From Arsenicicoccus dermatophilus (lineage in GTDB: Bacteria; Actinomycetota; Actinomycetes; Actinomycetales; Dermatophilaceae), in contig NZ_JAKZHU010000001.1 in assembly GCF_022568795.1 (NCBI RefSeq), positions 2,418,001-2,482,000 of the forward strand: DNA of 64,000 nucleotides, written 5' to 3'. A program made the position numbers and the translations under genes. This document shows positions 38,610 through 48,360 of the stretch, in pieces (positions within the stretch are counted from its first letter, which is position 1; every line of letters starts with the position of its first letter). The notes below the pieces were generated by a model, which was given only the letters and a program-made list of their open reading frames with translations, made no database searches and was not told the origin of the DNA.

Positions 38610-39668
38610 ATGCGGATAGTCACTCTCGCCGGAGGAGTGGGCGGAGCTCGCTTCCTCCGCGGCCTGCTCGAGCTCACCACCCCGACCGACGTGCACCCCG
38701 TCGTGCGGTCCCCCCTGCCGGACGGCCCGCACGAGGTCACCGTCATCGGCAACACGGGCGACGACATCACCCTCTTCGGGCTCCGGGTCTGCCCGGACCT
38801 GGACACGGTGATGTACACCCTCGGCGGCGGGATCCACGAGGGCCAGGGGTGGGGCCGCGCGGACGAGTCGCACGTGGTCCGGTCCGAGCTCGCGGCCTAC
38901 GGCGCCGAGCCCCAGTGGTTCGGGCTGGGCGACAAGGACATCGCGACCCACGTCGCCCGCTCCCAGTGGCTGGCCCAGGGGGCTCCCCTGTCCCAGGTCA
39001 CCGAGCGCCTGGCCGACCGGTGGGGGCTGCCCGGGCGCGGCGTCCGGCTGCTCCCGATGACCGACACCCCCGTCGAGACGCACGTGGTCGTCGACGACCC
39101 GGGCAGCGAGGGCGGGCAGAGCGCCATCCACTTCCAGGAGTGGTGGGTGCGGCACCAGGCGGCGCTGCCCGCCCGGCGCTTCGTCGTGGCCGGGCTCGAC
39201 CGGGCCGCTCCGGCTCCCGGCGTGCTGGACGCCATCCGCTCCGCGGACCTGATCCTGCTGCCGCCGTCCAATCCCGTCGTCTCCATCGGCATCATCCTGT
39301 CCGTCCCCGGGGTGCGGGACGCGCTGCGAGGGTGCCGCGCGCCCGTGGTGGGTGTCTCCCCCGTGGTCGGCGGCCGTCCGGTGCGCGGACATGCCGACGC
39401 GTGCCTCGCCGCGCTGGGTCTGCCCACCACGACCGAGGCGGTGGCGGGGCTGTATGCCGACTTCCTGGACGGGTGGCTGGTGGACGAGTCCGACGCCGCT
39501 GCCGTCGCGACCCTGGCCCGCACCCAGCGCGACCTCAGGGTGGTCGCGAGGCCCCTGCTGATGACCGACGTGCCCGCCACCGCGGCCATCGCGGCCGAGG
39601 CGGCACGCCTGGGCCTGGAGCTGCGGGCGGGCGGCGGCCCTGCGGCCACCTCGGTCAGGGACCGGTGA
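38610..39668 (+). CDS. fbiA: 2-phospho-L-lactate/PEP transferase FbiA (coenzyme F420)
   Basis: This 352-residue protein is the CofD/FbiA family enzyme that joins the (2-phospho-lactyl or phosphoenolpyruvyl) guanosine diphosphate group to Fo, making (dehydro-)F420-0. It shows the N-terminal VTLAGGVGGARFLRGL loop, VIGNTGDDITLFGL, and PPSNPVVSIGIILSVPGVR in part. The ATG at 38610 is preceded by AAAGGA. fbiB follows with a 4-bp overlap. F420 is a deazaflavin hydride carrier used by many actinobacterial oxidoreductases. The Fo synthase gene (fbiC) and the guanylyltransferase (fbiD) are not in the window. Confidence 0.96.
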   Translation: MRIVTLAGGVGGARFLRGLLELTTPTDVHPVVRSPLPDGPHEVTVIGNTGDDITLFGLRVCPDLDTVMYTLGGGIHEGQGWGRADESHVVRSELAAYGAEPQWFGLGDKDIATHVARSQWLAQGAPLSQVTERLADRWGLPGRGVRLLPMTDTPVETHVVVDDPGSEGGQSAIHFQEWWVRHQAALPARRFVVAGLDRAAPAPGVLDAIRSADLILLPPSNPVVSIGIILSVPGVRDALRGCRAPVVGVSPVVGGRPVRGHADACLAALGLPTTTEAVAGLYADFLDGWLVDESDAAAVATLARTQRDLRVVARPLLMTDVPATAAIAAEAARLGLELRAGGGPAATSVRDR

Positions 39669-40726
39669 GCACCGCGGCCGGGCGCGTCGAGATCCACCCG
39701 GTGCTCGGCGTGCCCGAGGTCATCGAGAGCATGCAGCTGGCGGCGGAGCTGACCACCGCCGCCGCGGGGTCCGTGCCGGGGGGCCTGCGGGACGGCGATC
39801 TCCTGGTGGTGTCCAGCAAGCTGGTCTCCAAGGCCGAGGGGCTGCGACGCCCCTGGGCCGGTGACCGGGACGTCAAGGACGAGCTGGTGCGTTCCCAGAC
39901 GGTCCGCGTGGTCGCGGAGCGGGCCACCCAGGAGGGGATCACCCGCATCGTCGAGGCAGTTGCCGGGCCTGTCATGGCGGCAGCGGGGATCGACGCTTCC
40001 AACACCGGCGACCAGGGCGGGCTGCTGGTCCTGCCCGAGGACCCCGACGCCGCGGCGGAGGAGCTGAGGCAGGAGCTCCGGGTCACGGTCGGCGTCGAGG
40101 TCGGTGTGCTCCTCACAGACACTGCCGGCCGACCCTGGCGCGGGGGCCAGGTCGACCTCGCCCTGGGGTGCGCCGGGCTCGCCCCCGCCGACGACCTGCG
40201 CGGCGGCGTCGACCACGACGGCCGCTGCCTGACGGTCACGTCGCGCGCGATCGCCGACGAGGTCGCGGCAGCCGCCGACCTGGTCAAGGGCAAGGCGACC
40301 GGCATCGGAGCCGCGGTCGTGCGTGGCCTCGCGCACCTGGTCGGCCCCGACCGTGGGCCGGGCGCCCGATCACTGGTCCGCACCGGCCCCGGGGACTGGT
40401 TCGCGCTCGGGCACGTCGAGGCCGTCCGGGCTGCGCTGGGCGCCCCGCCGGGGAGCCCGGCGAGCGAGCGGGCGGGTATCCGCCCGCTCGCCGTCGGGGA
40501 GCTCGCGGCGCGGCGTGACCGGGCGGTGCGCCTGGCTCTGCTGACGCTCCCCCAGGTGACGTCTGCGACTGCCGACGGCGGCCGGATCCGGCTCGTGGCA
40601 GCCGACGAGACCAGCCTGGGCCGCGCCCTGGCTCGGCTCGAGTTCGCCTGTGCAGCAGAGGATCTCGTCGTCGCCCAGGAGGACGTCAGCGGCGCCGGGG
40701 CGGAGGTGCTGCTCAGCGCTCGGTGA
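39665..40726 (+). CDS. fbiB: Coenzyme F420:L-glutamate ligase FbiB, without the usual nitroreductase domain
   Basis: This 353-residue protein starts with a CofE/FbiB ligase domain (~residues 1-245): LLVVSSKLVSKAEGLRRP, VGVLLTDTAGRPWRGGQ, and AADLVKGKATGIGAAVVRGL. The ligase adds the polyglutamate tail to F420-0. Mycobacterial FbiB is about 448 residues, with a C-terminal FMN nitroreductase-like domain that reduces dehydro-F420. Here only ~100 residues follow (ERAGIRPLAVGELAARRDRAVRL onward in part), and I see no nitroreductase motifs. The reduction step must then be done elsewhere or not be needed. The GTG start overlaps fbiA (GTGA). The 3' end overlaps the convergent CNNM gene by 14 bp. Confidence 0.9.
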   Translation: MSTAAGRVEIHPVLGVPEVIESMQLAAELTTAAAGSVPGGLRDGDLLVVSSKLVSKAEGLRRPWAGDRDVKDELVRSQTVRVVAERATQEGITRIVEAVAGPVMAAAGIDASNTGDQGGLLVLPEDPDAAAEELRQELRVTVGVEVGVLLTDTAGRPWRGGQVDLALGCAGLAPADDLRGGVDHDGRCLTVTSRAIADEVAAAADLVKGKATGIGAAVVRGLAHLVGPDRGPGARSLVRTGPGDWFALGHVEAVRAALGAPPGSPASERAGIRPLAVGELAARRDRAVRLALLTLPQVTSATADGGRIRLVAADETSLGRALARLEFACAAEDLVVAQEDVSGAGAEVLLSAR

Positions 40727-41870
40727 CCGGTCCGGCCCCGGCCCGTCCCTGCTGCGCGGGATCGACCAGGGCCTCCTCCACCCGCGCCGAACCACCCGCC
40801 GCGCGCACCCGGGCGATCCGCTCGACGGCCTTCTGGGACTGGTCGCTCACCTCGCCGACGAGCTCCTCCAGGACGTCCTCGAGGAAGACCACCCCGGTGA
40901 CCACCCGGTCGTCGTGCGCAGCGAGCACCTGGGCCAGGTGCCGGCCGGTCCGCTGCATGGCGGCCAGCACGTCCTCGACCTCGTCGTCGGCATGGACCGT
41001 GGCCAGGCGCCGCAGCCGCTTCGGCGGGATGGGCTCGTCGAAGTCCTCGTCGCGGGCGTACAGGATGTCCTTGAGGTGCAGGTAGCCCACGATGTCTCCG
41101 TCCGCGGAGCGCACCAGGTAGCGCGAGTAGCCGTGCTTGGCGACCAGCCGTTCCAGGTCCTGCGGCGTGGCGCCCTGGGTCAGCGACACGACCCGCTCCA
41201 GGGGCACGGCCACCTCGTGCGCGAGCCGGTCACTGAACTCCAGCGCGCCCTGCACCAGCCCGTGCTGCTCGGCCTCCAGGAGACCCTCGCGGTGGCTCTC
41301 GGCGACGATCTCCCCGACCTCCTCGGTCGTGAAGGTCGAGGCGAGCTCGTCCTTCGGCTCGATCCCCATGGCCCGCACGATCGACTTGGCCAGCCGCTCC
41401 ATGACCCAGATGATCGGCCGCAGGACGCGGGTGACGGTCAGGAGCGCCGGCACGAGCACGAGGGCGGCCCGCTCGGGGCCGGCGATCGCGAGGTTCTTGG
41501 GGATCATCTCCCCCACGACGACGTGCAGGTAGACCACGAGCAGCAGCGCCAGCACCAGCGCGAGCGGGCCGGCGAGGGCCGCGGAGAGGTGGGCGGCCTC
41601 CAGCCAGCCCTCGAAGAGGTGGTGCAGCGCCACCTCGGCGAGGGCACCGATCCCCAGCGAGCAGACGGTGATCCCGAGCTGGCAGCAGACGAGCAGGGTG
41701 GAGACCTGCTCCAGCGCGTCGAGGCAGCGGCGGGCCGCGGTGGAGCCTTCCGCGGCGAGCGGCTCGAGCGCGGACCGGCGTGCCGCCATGGCGGCGAACG
41801 ACGCCCCCACGAAGAACGCGTTGCCCAGGAGCAGGACGATCGAGATCCACAGTGCAGCGGCGGTGCTCAT
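40713..41870 (-). CDS. CNNM/CorC-family hemolysin-like transporter
   Basis: This 385-residue protein has the DUF21 (CNNM) membrane domain of about four helices (residues 1-150: LWISIVLLLGNAFFVGASF, ITVCSLGIGALAEVALHHLF in part), followed by paired CBS domains (~205-330: GYSRYLVRSADGDIVGYLHL in part and VTGVVFLEDVLEELVGEV). CNNM proteins take part in magnesium/cobalt homeostasis; some export Mg2+. Conserved GEMIPKNLAI is present. No CorC C-terminal domain is seen. The ATG at 41870 overlaps the stop of the upstream CNNM gene once its frameshift is repaired (ATGA), giving a two-gene operon. AGGAGGAG lies upstream. Confidence 0.9.
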   Translation of the reverse strand: MSTAAALWISIVLLLGNAFFVGASFAAMAARRSALEPLAAEGSTAARRCLDALEQVSTLLVCCQLGITVCSLGIGALAEVALHHLFEGWLEAAHLSAALAGPLALVLALLLVVYLHVVVGEMIPKNLAIAGPERAALVLVPALLTVTRVLRPIIWVMERLAKSIVRAMGIEPKDELASTFTTEEVGEIVAESHREGLLEAEQHGLVQGALEFSDRLAHEVAVPLERVVSLTQGATPQDLERLVAKHGYSRYLVRSADGDIVGYLHLKDILYARDEDFDEPIPPKRLRRLATVHADDEVEDVLAAMQRTGRHLAQVLAAHDDRVVTGVVFLEDVLEELVGEVSDQSQKAVERIARVRAAGGSARVEEALVDPAQQGRAGAGPVTER

Positions 41871-43245
41871 CGGGTCTCCTCCTGCTGTCGTATGCCGGAG
41901 GAGGCGCCGGGCGCACCCGTCTCGCCAGGGCCCTCCCCCTCCTTGGGCAGGGCGTCGCGTGCCTCCAGCCGGAGCCGGTCGACCCGTCGGCCGTCCATGC
42001 CCCGACCGTGAGGTGCCAGCCCTCGATCTCGACCTCGTCGCCGACCTCGGGCACCCGGCCGAGCCGGGCCATGACGAAACCGCCCAGGGTCTCGTAGGTC
42101 GACGCCTCGGGGATGGTCGCGCCCACGCGGTCGCGGACCTCGTCGGTGCGCCACAGGCCGGGCACCATCCAGGTGCCGTCGCGGCGGACGTGGGCCTGGG
42201 GTCCGCGGCGGTCGTGCTCGTCGGCGACCTCTCCGACAATCTCCTCGATCACGTCCTCCAGGGTGACCACGCCGGAGGTTCCGCCATACTCGTCGAGGAC
42301 GACGGCCATCTGGAAGCTGTGCCGGCGGAGCAGGAGCAGGAGGGGGTCGAGCCGGATCGTCTCGGGCACGTGCAGCGCGTCGACCATCAGGGCGGACACC
42401 GGCACCTCCTGCCGACGCTCGTGGGGCACGGCGAGGGCCCGCTTGACGTGCACGACGCCGTCCACGTCGTCCAGGTCGTCCCCGATCACCGGGAAGCGGG
42501 AGTGCCCGGTCCGCCGGGCGAGCGTCAGCACGTCCGCGGCCGACGCGGCCCGCTCGACCGTCTCGCAGCGGACCCGGGGGGTCATCACGTCGTCGGCGGT
42601 CCGCTCGCCGAAGCCCAGCGACCGGGTGAGCAGCCGGGCGGTGTCCTCGTCGATGGTCCCGGCCTCGGCGGAGCGGCGCACCATGGAGGCCAGCTCCTGC
42701 GGGGTGCGGGCCGCCGAGAGCTCCTCCTGGGGCTCGATGCCGAGCCGGCGCAGGAAGGCGTTGGCCGAGCCGTTGAGCACGACGATGAGGGGCTTGGCGA
42801 GGATGCTGAACATCCGGACCGGGCGGGTGACGACCTTGGCGGTGGGCAACGGAGCCGACAGACCGAGGAACTGCGGGACGAGCTCGCCGCCGATCATCGA
42901 GGCCACGGTGGCCAGGAGCATCGCGACCGTGGTCGAGACGGCGGGCACCGCGGACGTCGGCACGCCGAGGCCGAGCAGGGGGCCCCGGATCAGACCACCG
43001 ATGGCGGGCTCGGCGATGAAGCCGGTGAGCAGCGTGGTGAGGGTGATGCCCACCTGGGCGGCCGACAGCTGCGTCGACAGGGTGCGCAGCGACGTGAGCA
43101 CGGGGCGCGCCGCGGTGTCCCCTGCATCCACCGCCCGTTGGACGGTCGGGCGGTCCAGCGCCACGAGAGAAAACTCCGCCGCGACGAAGTAGGCGGCGCA
43201 GGCGGTGAGGAGCACCGCGGCCAGCAGGAGCAACCATTCGGTCAT
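41867..43245 (-). pseudogene. CNNM/CorC-family hemolysin-like transporter, frameshifted near its end
   Basis: The protein begins MTEWLLLLAAVLLTACAAYF and shows a DUF21 domain (conserved GGELVPQFLGLSAPLP), two CBS domains (~205-325) and most of the CorC/HlyC domain (TWMVPGLWRTDEVRDRVG, GDEVEIEGWHLTV). At 42000-42005 the reading frame breaks: continuing unrepaired gives a nonsense C-terminus to 41230. One added base (a C/G run of four to five) restores RGMDGRRVDRLRLEARDA and a stop at 41867 that overlaps the next gene. A missing base in the data, or a recent mutation, explains it. Intact length would be about 459 residues. With its neighbour it forms a tandem CNNM pair, probably one transport unit. 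Confidence 0.85.
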
Positions 43246-43382
43246 AGTGGGCCGATCCTAAGGTCGGCGGGCCGCTGCCCGCGGTTCCGCTGCCCGGCAG
43301 GTCGGAGGCTTCGGGGTTACTCTGACCCGGTAGGCACTCTCGGTCGACGTCGACGCGAACCATGAAAGAGGCGATCCCAGCC

Positions 43383-46300
43383 GTGACCACGCCCTCCAGC
43401 GGCCCCAACCCCTCGACCGCGTTCGGAGCCAACCAATGGCTCGTCGACGAGCTGTACGAGCAGTACAGGAAGGACAAGAGCTCGGTGGACCGGGCCTGGT
43501 GGTCGTTCTTCGAGGACTACTCCCCGGGTTCCGGGCGCACCGAGGGCGCTGCCGGCACGGCCGACGCCGCCAAGCCCGAGGCGGCCTCCCCCGAGCAGGC
43601 CACCGACCGCGCGATCGACCCCGGCAAGGCGGGCGCCGCGAGTCTCGACGCCGCTGCTCCGCGGCCCGGTGCCGACCAGCCGGCCGAGGCCGCCTCGGTC
43701 GCCGAGGCTGCGCCGGCGGAGAAGGCCGACAAGGCCACGCCCAAGGCCGGCAAGGGTGGCCGCCCCGGCGACGCGCAGTCCAAGCCGACCCCCCGGGACA
43801 TCCCCGCGGTCAAGCAGCCCGGCCCGCAGACCGAGGACGAGGTCGTGGTCCTCAAGGGCCCGGCCGCCCGAGTGGTCACCAACATGGACGCGAGCCTGCA
43901 GGTCCCCACCGCCACCAGCCTGCGTGCGGTGCCGGCCAAGGCCCTGATCGACAACCGCATCGTCATCAACAACCACCTGCGCCGCTCGCGCGGCGGCAAG
44001 GTGTCCTTCACCCACATCATCGGCTTCGCCATGGTCAAGGCGCTGCAGTCGATGCCGGGGATGAACTACTCCTACCGCCTCGAGGACGGCAAGCCGGCGC
44101 TGGTCAAGCCCGCCCACGTCAACCTCGGCATCGCGATCGACCTCCCCAAGCCCGACGGCACCCGGTCGCTGGTGGTGCCCTCGATCAAGTCCGCGGAGAC
44201 GATGGACTTCGTCCACTTCTGGACGGCGTACGAGGAGCTGATCCGCAAGGCCCGCGGCGGCAAGCTGACCGTCGACGACTTCGCCGGGACCACGATCTCG
44301 CTGACCAATCCCGGTGGCATCGGCACCAACTCGTCCACCCCTCGCCTCATGCAGGGCCAGGGCGCCATCATCGGCGTCGGCTCGCTGGAGTACCCCGCCG
44401 AGTGGCAGGGCGCCGCGCAGGAGACCCTGAACCGGCACGCGGTGAGCAAGATCCTGACGCTGACCAGCACCTACGACCACCGGATCATCCAGGGTGCCGG
44501 CTCCGGCGAGTTCCTCAAGATCATCCACGAGCTGCTGCTCGGCCGGCACGGCTTCTACGACGAGGTCTTCGCCTCGCTGCGCATCCCCTACGAGCCGGTG
44601 CGCTGGGTCCAGGACATCTCGGCCGGGCACGAGGACGACGTCAACAAGACCGCCCGCGTCCAGCAGCTGATCCACGCCTACCGTGTCCGGGGCCACCTGA
44701 TGGCCGACATCGACCCGCTGGAGTACGTCCAGCGCCGCCACCCTGACCTGGACATCGAGCGTCACGGCCTGACCCTGTGGGACCTCGAGCGGGAGTTCGC
44801 GACGGGCGGCTTCGGCGGCAAGCCGCTGATGCACCTGCGCGACATCCTCGGCATCCTGCGCGACTCCTACTGCCGCACCGTGGGCGTGGAGTACATGCAC
44901 ATCCAGGACCCGGACCAGCGCCAGTGGATCCAGGACCGGGTCGAGGTCCACCACGACCGGCAGACGGCCGAGGAGCAGCTGCGGATCCTGCGCCGCCTCA
45001 ACGCCGCCGAGGCCTTCGAGACCTTCCTGCAGACGAAGTTCGTCGGTCAGAAGCGCTTCTCGCTGGAAGGCGGCGAGTCCGCCATCGCCCTGCTCGACCG
45101 CATCCTGACCCGGGCCGCCGAGGACTCCATGGACGAGGTGTGCATCGGCATGCCCCACCGTGGCCGCCTCAACGTGCTGGCCAACATCGCGGGCAAGTCG
45201 TACGGCCAGATCTTCAAGGAGTTCGAGGGCGTCCAGGACCCCTCCTCGGTCCAGGGCTCGGGCGACGTGAAGTACCACCTGGGCACCGAGGGCACCTTCA
45301 CCTCCGACGACGGTCGGCAGACCAAGGTCTACCTCGCCGCCAACCCCTCCCACCTGGAGGCCGTCAACCCGGTCCTCGAGGGCATCGTCCGGGCCAAGCA
45401 GGACCGCCTCGGGCACGCCGGGGAGGCCTTCACCGTCCTGCCGGTCCTCATGCACGGCGACGCGGCCTTCGCCGGCCAGGGCGTGGTCGCGGAGACCCTG
45501 CACCTGTCCCAGCTGCGTGGCTACCGCACCGGCGGCACGATCCACATCGTCGTCAACAACCAGGTGGGCTTCACCACCGCGCCCTCGAGCTCGCGGTCGA
45601 GCGTCTACTCCACCGACGTGGCGCGGATGATCCAGGCGCCGATCTTCCACGTCAACGGCGACGACCCCGAGGCCTGCGTCCGGGTGGCCGAGCTGGCCTA
45701 CGAGTTCCGGCAGCGGTTCGCCAAGGACGTCGTCATCGACATGGTGTGCTACCGCCGACGCGGCCACAACGAGGGCGACGACCCCTCGATGACCCAACCG
45801 CTGATGTACAACCTGATCGAGGCCAAGCGCAGCGTCCGCAAGCTCTACACCGAGGCCCTCATCGGCCGCGGCGACATCACGGTCGAGCAGGCCGAGGAGG
45901 CGCTGCAGGACTACCAGCAGCAGCTGGAGCGCGTCTTCGTGGAGACCCGCGAGGCGGTCAAGGCCGCCAAGGCCGGGCGCGACTCCGGCCCCGCGGGGCT
46001 GGAGCGACCGCAGGCGCAGGAGGCGGACGACAAGGCCCCGGCCAAGGTCGTGGAGACGGCCATCAGCCCGGACACCCTGCAGCACCTCGGCAAGGCCTTC
46101 GTCGCCACCCCCGAGGGCTTCACCGTGCACCCCAAGCTGCGTCAGATGCTGGAGAAGCGCGCGGACTCCGTCGCCAACGGTGGCATCGACTGGGGAACGG
46201 GCGAGCTCATCGCTTTCGGTTCCCTGCTGATGGAGGGCACCCCGGTTCGCCTGGCCGGCCAGGACTCCCGCCGCGGCACCTTCGTCCAGCGCCACTCGGT

Positions 46301-47219
46301 GCTGATCGACAAGGAGACCGCGGAGGAGTGGACCCCGTTGCTCTACCTCGGCAAGGGCCAGGCCCGCTTCTGGGTCTACGACTCGCTGCTGAGCGAGTTC
46401 GCCGCGATGGGCTTCGAGTACGGCTACTCGGTGGAGCGGCCCGACGCCCTCGTCCTGTGGGAGGCGCAGTTCGGCGACTTCGCCAACGGTGCGCAGAGCA
46501 TCGTCGACGAGTTCATCTCCTCCTCGGAGCAGAAGTGGGGTCAGCGGTCCTCCGTCGTCCTGCTCCTGCCCCACGGCTACGAGGGCCAGGGCCCGGACCA
46601 CTCCTCGGCCCGGATCGAGCGCTACCTGCAGCTGTGCGCGCAGGACAACATGACGGTCGCCTTCCCGAGCACCCCGGCGTCCTACTTCCACCTGCTGCGG
46701 CGGCAGGCGTACGCCCGGCCGCGCCGCCCGCTCATCGTGGCCACCCCCAAGTCGATGTTGCGCCTCAAGGCCGCGGCGAGCTCGCCGGAGGACTTCACCA
46801 CCGGCACCTTCCGGCCGGTCGTGCCCGACCGCACCGGTGTCGACGCCGCCCAGGTCGACCGGGTGCTGCTCTGCTCCGGCAAGGTCTACTACGAGCTCGA
46901 CGCCCACCGGCAGAAGCTCGGCGACGACCGCACCGCGATCATGACCGTGGAGCAGATCGCCCCGTTCCCGGCCAAGGAGCTCGCCCAGGCGTTGGCGGAC
47001 TACCCCGAGGCCGAGATCGTCTGGGTCCAGGACGAGCCCGCCAACCAGGGCACCTGGCCGTATGTCGCGCTCACGGCGCCGGAGCTGCTCGAGCGTCACG
47101 GGGAGAAGCGCCGCTTCCGCCTGATCTCCCGCCCCGCCTCGGCGGCACCGTCGACCGGCTCCTCCAAGGCGCACGCGGTGGAGCAGGCCTCGCTGATGGA
47201 GCGCGCCTTCGAGCGCTGA
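43383..47219 (+). CDS. kgd: Multifunctional 2-oxoglutarate decarboxylase/dehydrogenase (Kgd, E1-E2 fusion)
   Basis: This 1278-residue protein is the actinobacterial fusion of an E2-like succinyltransferase domain with the thiamine-dependent E1 of 2-oxoglutarate dehydrogenase. N-terminus: [15 protein letters not shown]; then an Ala/Pro/Lys-rich linker (to ~residue 135); the E2 catalytic domain (~140-390) with the motif [16 protein letters not shown]; then E1 (~410-1278) with [27 protein letters not shown] and [15 protein letters not shown]. There is no lipoyl domain, as in other Kgd. It feeds the TCA cycle and is inhibited by the FHA protein GarA/OdhI in relatives. I chose the GTG at 43383, with AAAGAGG upstream; an ATG at 43362 is an alternative. 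Confidence 0.96.
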   Translation: MTTPSSGPNPSTAFGANQWLVDELYEQYRKDKSSVDRAWWSFFEDYSPGSGRTEGAAGTADAAKPEAASPEQATDRAIDPGKAGAASLDAAAPRPGADQPAEAASVAEAAPAEKADKATPKAGKGGRPGDAQSKPTPRDIPAVKQPGPQTEDEVVVLKGPAARVVTNMDASLQVPTATSLRAVPAKALIDNRIVINNHLRRSRGGKVSFTHIIGFAMVKALQSMPGMNYSYRLEDGKPALVKPAHVNLGIAIDLPKPDGTRSLVVPSIKSAETMDFVHFWTAYEELIRKARGGKLTVDDFAGTTISLTNPGGIGTNSSTPRLMQGQGAIIGVGSLEYPAEWQGAAQETLNRHAVSKILTLTSTYDHRIIQGAGSGEFLKIIHELLLGRHGFYDEVFASLRIPYEPVRWVQDISAGHEDDVNKTARVQQLIHAYRVRGHLMADIDPLEYVQRRHPDLDIERHGLTLWDLEREFATGGFGGKPLMHLRDILGILRDSYCRTVGVEYMHIQDPDQRQWIQDRVEVHHDRQTAEEQLRILRRLNAAEAFETFLQTKFVGQKRFSLEGGESAIALLDRILTRAAEDSMDEVCIGMPHRGRLNVLANIAGKSYGQIFKEFEGVQDPSSVQGSGDVKYHLGTEGTFTSDDGRQTKVYLAANPSHLEAVNPVLEGIVRAKQDRLGHAGEAFTVLPVLMHGDAAFAGQGVVAETLHLSQLRGYRTGGTIHIVVNNQVGFTTAPSSSRSSVYSTDVARMIQAPIFHVNGDDPEACVRVAELAYEFRQRFAKDVVIDMVCYRRRGHNEGDDPSMTQPLMYNLIEAKRSVRKLYTEALIGRGDITVEQAEEALQDYQQQLERVFVETREAVKAAKAGRDSGPAGLERPQAQEADDKAPAKVVETAISPDTLQHLGKAFVATPEGFTVHPKLRQMLEKRADSVANGGIDWGTGELIAFGSLLMEGTPVRLAGQDSRRGTFVQRHSVLIDKETAEEWTPLLYLGKGQARFWVYDSLLSEFAAMGFEYGYSVERPDALVLWEAQFGDFANGAQSIVDEFISSSEQKWGQRSSVVLLLPHGYEGQGPDHSSARIERYLQLCAQDNMTVAFPSTPASYFHLLRRQAYARPRRPLIVATPKSMLRLKAAASSPEDFTTGTFRPVVPDRTGVDAAQVDRVLLCSGKVYYELDAHRQKLGDDRTAIMTVEQIAPFPAKELAQALADYPEAEIVWVQDEPANQGTWPYVALTAPELLERHGEKRRFRLISRPASAAPSTGSSKAHAVEQASLMERAFER

Positions 47220-47232
47220 TCCGCGTCTCCCT

Positions 47233-47266
47233 GGCGGGCCCGGCCACCTCGGTGGCCGGGCCCGCC
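47233..47266 (+). terminator. Terminator after kgd
   Basis: GGCGGGCCCGGCCACC (47233-47248) and GGTGGCCGGGCCCGCC (47251-47266) are a perfect 16-bp inverted repeat just after the kgd stop. Confidence 0.75.
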
Positions 47267-47332
47267 GCCGTCCCGCCAAATCTGTGTCCACGTCGGCACG
47301 CCCCGCTGGCCGGTGCGCCCGGATGGGGCACA

Positions 47333-47515
47333 ATGACGACCGTGTACTTCACCGACCGCGGCCTGGAAGAGCTCGAACGACGTAGGGATGACGAGGAGTT
47401 CAGCTTCGGCTGGCTGGCGGAGCAGATGAGGACCTTCGTCGATCTCCATCCCGAGTTCGAGGTGCCGGTCGAGCGGCTCGCCACCTGGCTGGCCCGTCTC
47501 GACGACGACGAGTGA
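47333..47515 (+). CDS. DUF6104 family small protein
   Basis: This 60-residue protein starts MTTVYFTDRGLEELERRR and ends DEEFSFGWLAEQMRTFVDLH ... PVERLATWLARLDDDE in parts, the signature of the actinobacterial DUF6104 family commonly found just after kgd. It is soluble, acidic and helical. Function unknown; conservation next to kgd suggests a link to that enzyme, but no data support it here. The ATG at 47333 was chosen (it lies beyond the kgd terminator, so the gene needs its own promoter). Its TGA overlaps a GTG, which opens the GDSL hydrolase frame. Confidence 0.85.
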   Translation: MTTVYFTDRGLEELERRRDDEEFSFGWLAEQMRTFVDLHPEFEVPVERLATWLARLDDDE

Positions 47516-47574
47516 CAGCCCTCGGCCACCGCCTCTCTCGGTCCGTCCGACGCACGACAGACAAGGATCCACCC

Positions 47575-48240
47575 GTGGTGTTCCGCGACCCGCAGGACTA
47601 CAACCCCTCCCCTCACAACGTCGCCCTGGTGGACGACGACCACGGTCCTCGCGACGTGGGGCTGGTCTTCATCGGCGACTCCTTCGTGGCGGGCTACGGC
47701 GATCCGAAGGGCCTGGGCTGGGTGTCCCGGGTGGTCTCGCGCACGCAGCACCCGGACGTGCAGCTCTCGGCATACAACCTGGGCATCCGTGGAGACTCCT
47801 CGGCGGACGTCCTGGCCCGCTGGCGCAGCGAGTGCCCGCCTCGCTGGCGGGGGCGCTCGGAGCGCCGGCTGGTGATCAGCGTCGGCCACGCCGACGTCCT
47901 CACCGGGATCACCACCGCGCGCTCCCGCCTCAACCTCGCCAACGTGCTGGACGACGCGCAGGCCCAGGGCATCGCGGCCTTCGTGGTGGGGTCGACGCCG
48001 ACCAACGACCCGACCTTCAACGCCACCCTGGAGATCGTCACCGAGGCCCAGGCCGACGTGTGCGCCCGCCGCGGGGTGCCCTTCGTGGACTGCTTCCGCC
48101 CGCTGCAGGGTCACGACCAGTGGGTGAGCGACCTGGACGCCACCGGCGACGACTTCCACCCCGGTCAGGCGGGCTACGGCCTGATCGCCTGGCTGGTCCT
48201 GCACGGCGGGTGGGACAGCTGGATGCGACTGTCGCGCTGA
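47575..48240 (+). CDS. GDSL/SGNH-type esterase or lipase
   Basis: This 221-residue protein has the SGNH hydrolase fold. Block I holds the nucleophile Ser in FIGDSFVAGYGDPKG, the Gly block is YNLGIRGDSSADVL, an Asn-replacing block III reads VISVGHADV, and the catalytic Asp/His block V is DDFHPGQAGYGLIA. In typical members block III is GxND; here GHAD has His where Asn is usual, so the oxyanion hole may differ. No signal peptide is seen, so it is probably cytosolic. I chose the GTG at 47575 because AAGGA sits 7 bases before it; the frame is open to 47512. It may hydrolyse an acyl or carbohydrate ester; the substrate is unknown. Confidence 0.85.
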   Translation: MVFRDPQDYNPSPHNVALVDDDHGPRDVGLVFIGDSFVAGYGDPKGLGWVSRVVSRTQHPDVQLSAYNLGIRGDSSADVLARWRSECPPRWRGRSERRLVISVGHADVLTGITTARSRLNLANVLDDAQAQGIAAFVVGSTPTNDPTFNATLEIVTEAQADVCARRGVPFVDCFRPLQGHDQWVSDLDATGDDFHPGQAGYGLIAWLVLHGGWDSWMRLSR

Positions 48241-48360
48241 GTGCCCACCAGGAGGCGGATCACGACTCGGGAACGGCTGCTCTGATGACCCAGCGTGAGC
48301 CAACGCTACCCTTATGGTGGAATCGCGTCCGCACCTCGCGGCCGCCGGAAGGAGACTGAC

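Noticed and set aside
38594-40726. A 710-codon open frame starting at 38594
   Set aside because: Its first 350 codons are out of frame with fbiA and lack protein character. Only the part from 39665 is a gene (fbiB).
41230-43245. A 671-codon CNNM protein reading through to 41230
   Set aside because: The C-terminal 250 codons are a shadow frame overlapping the next gene. A single-base repair gives the conserved CorC end at 41867.
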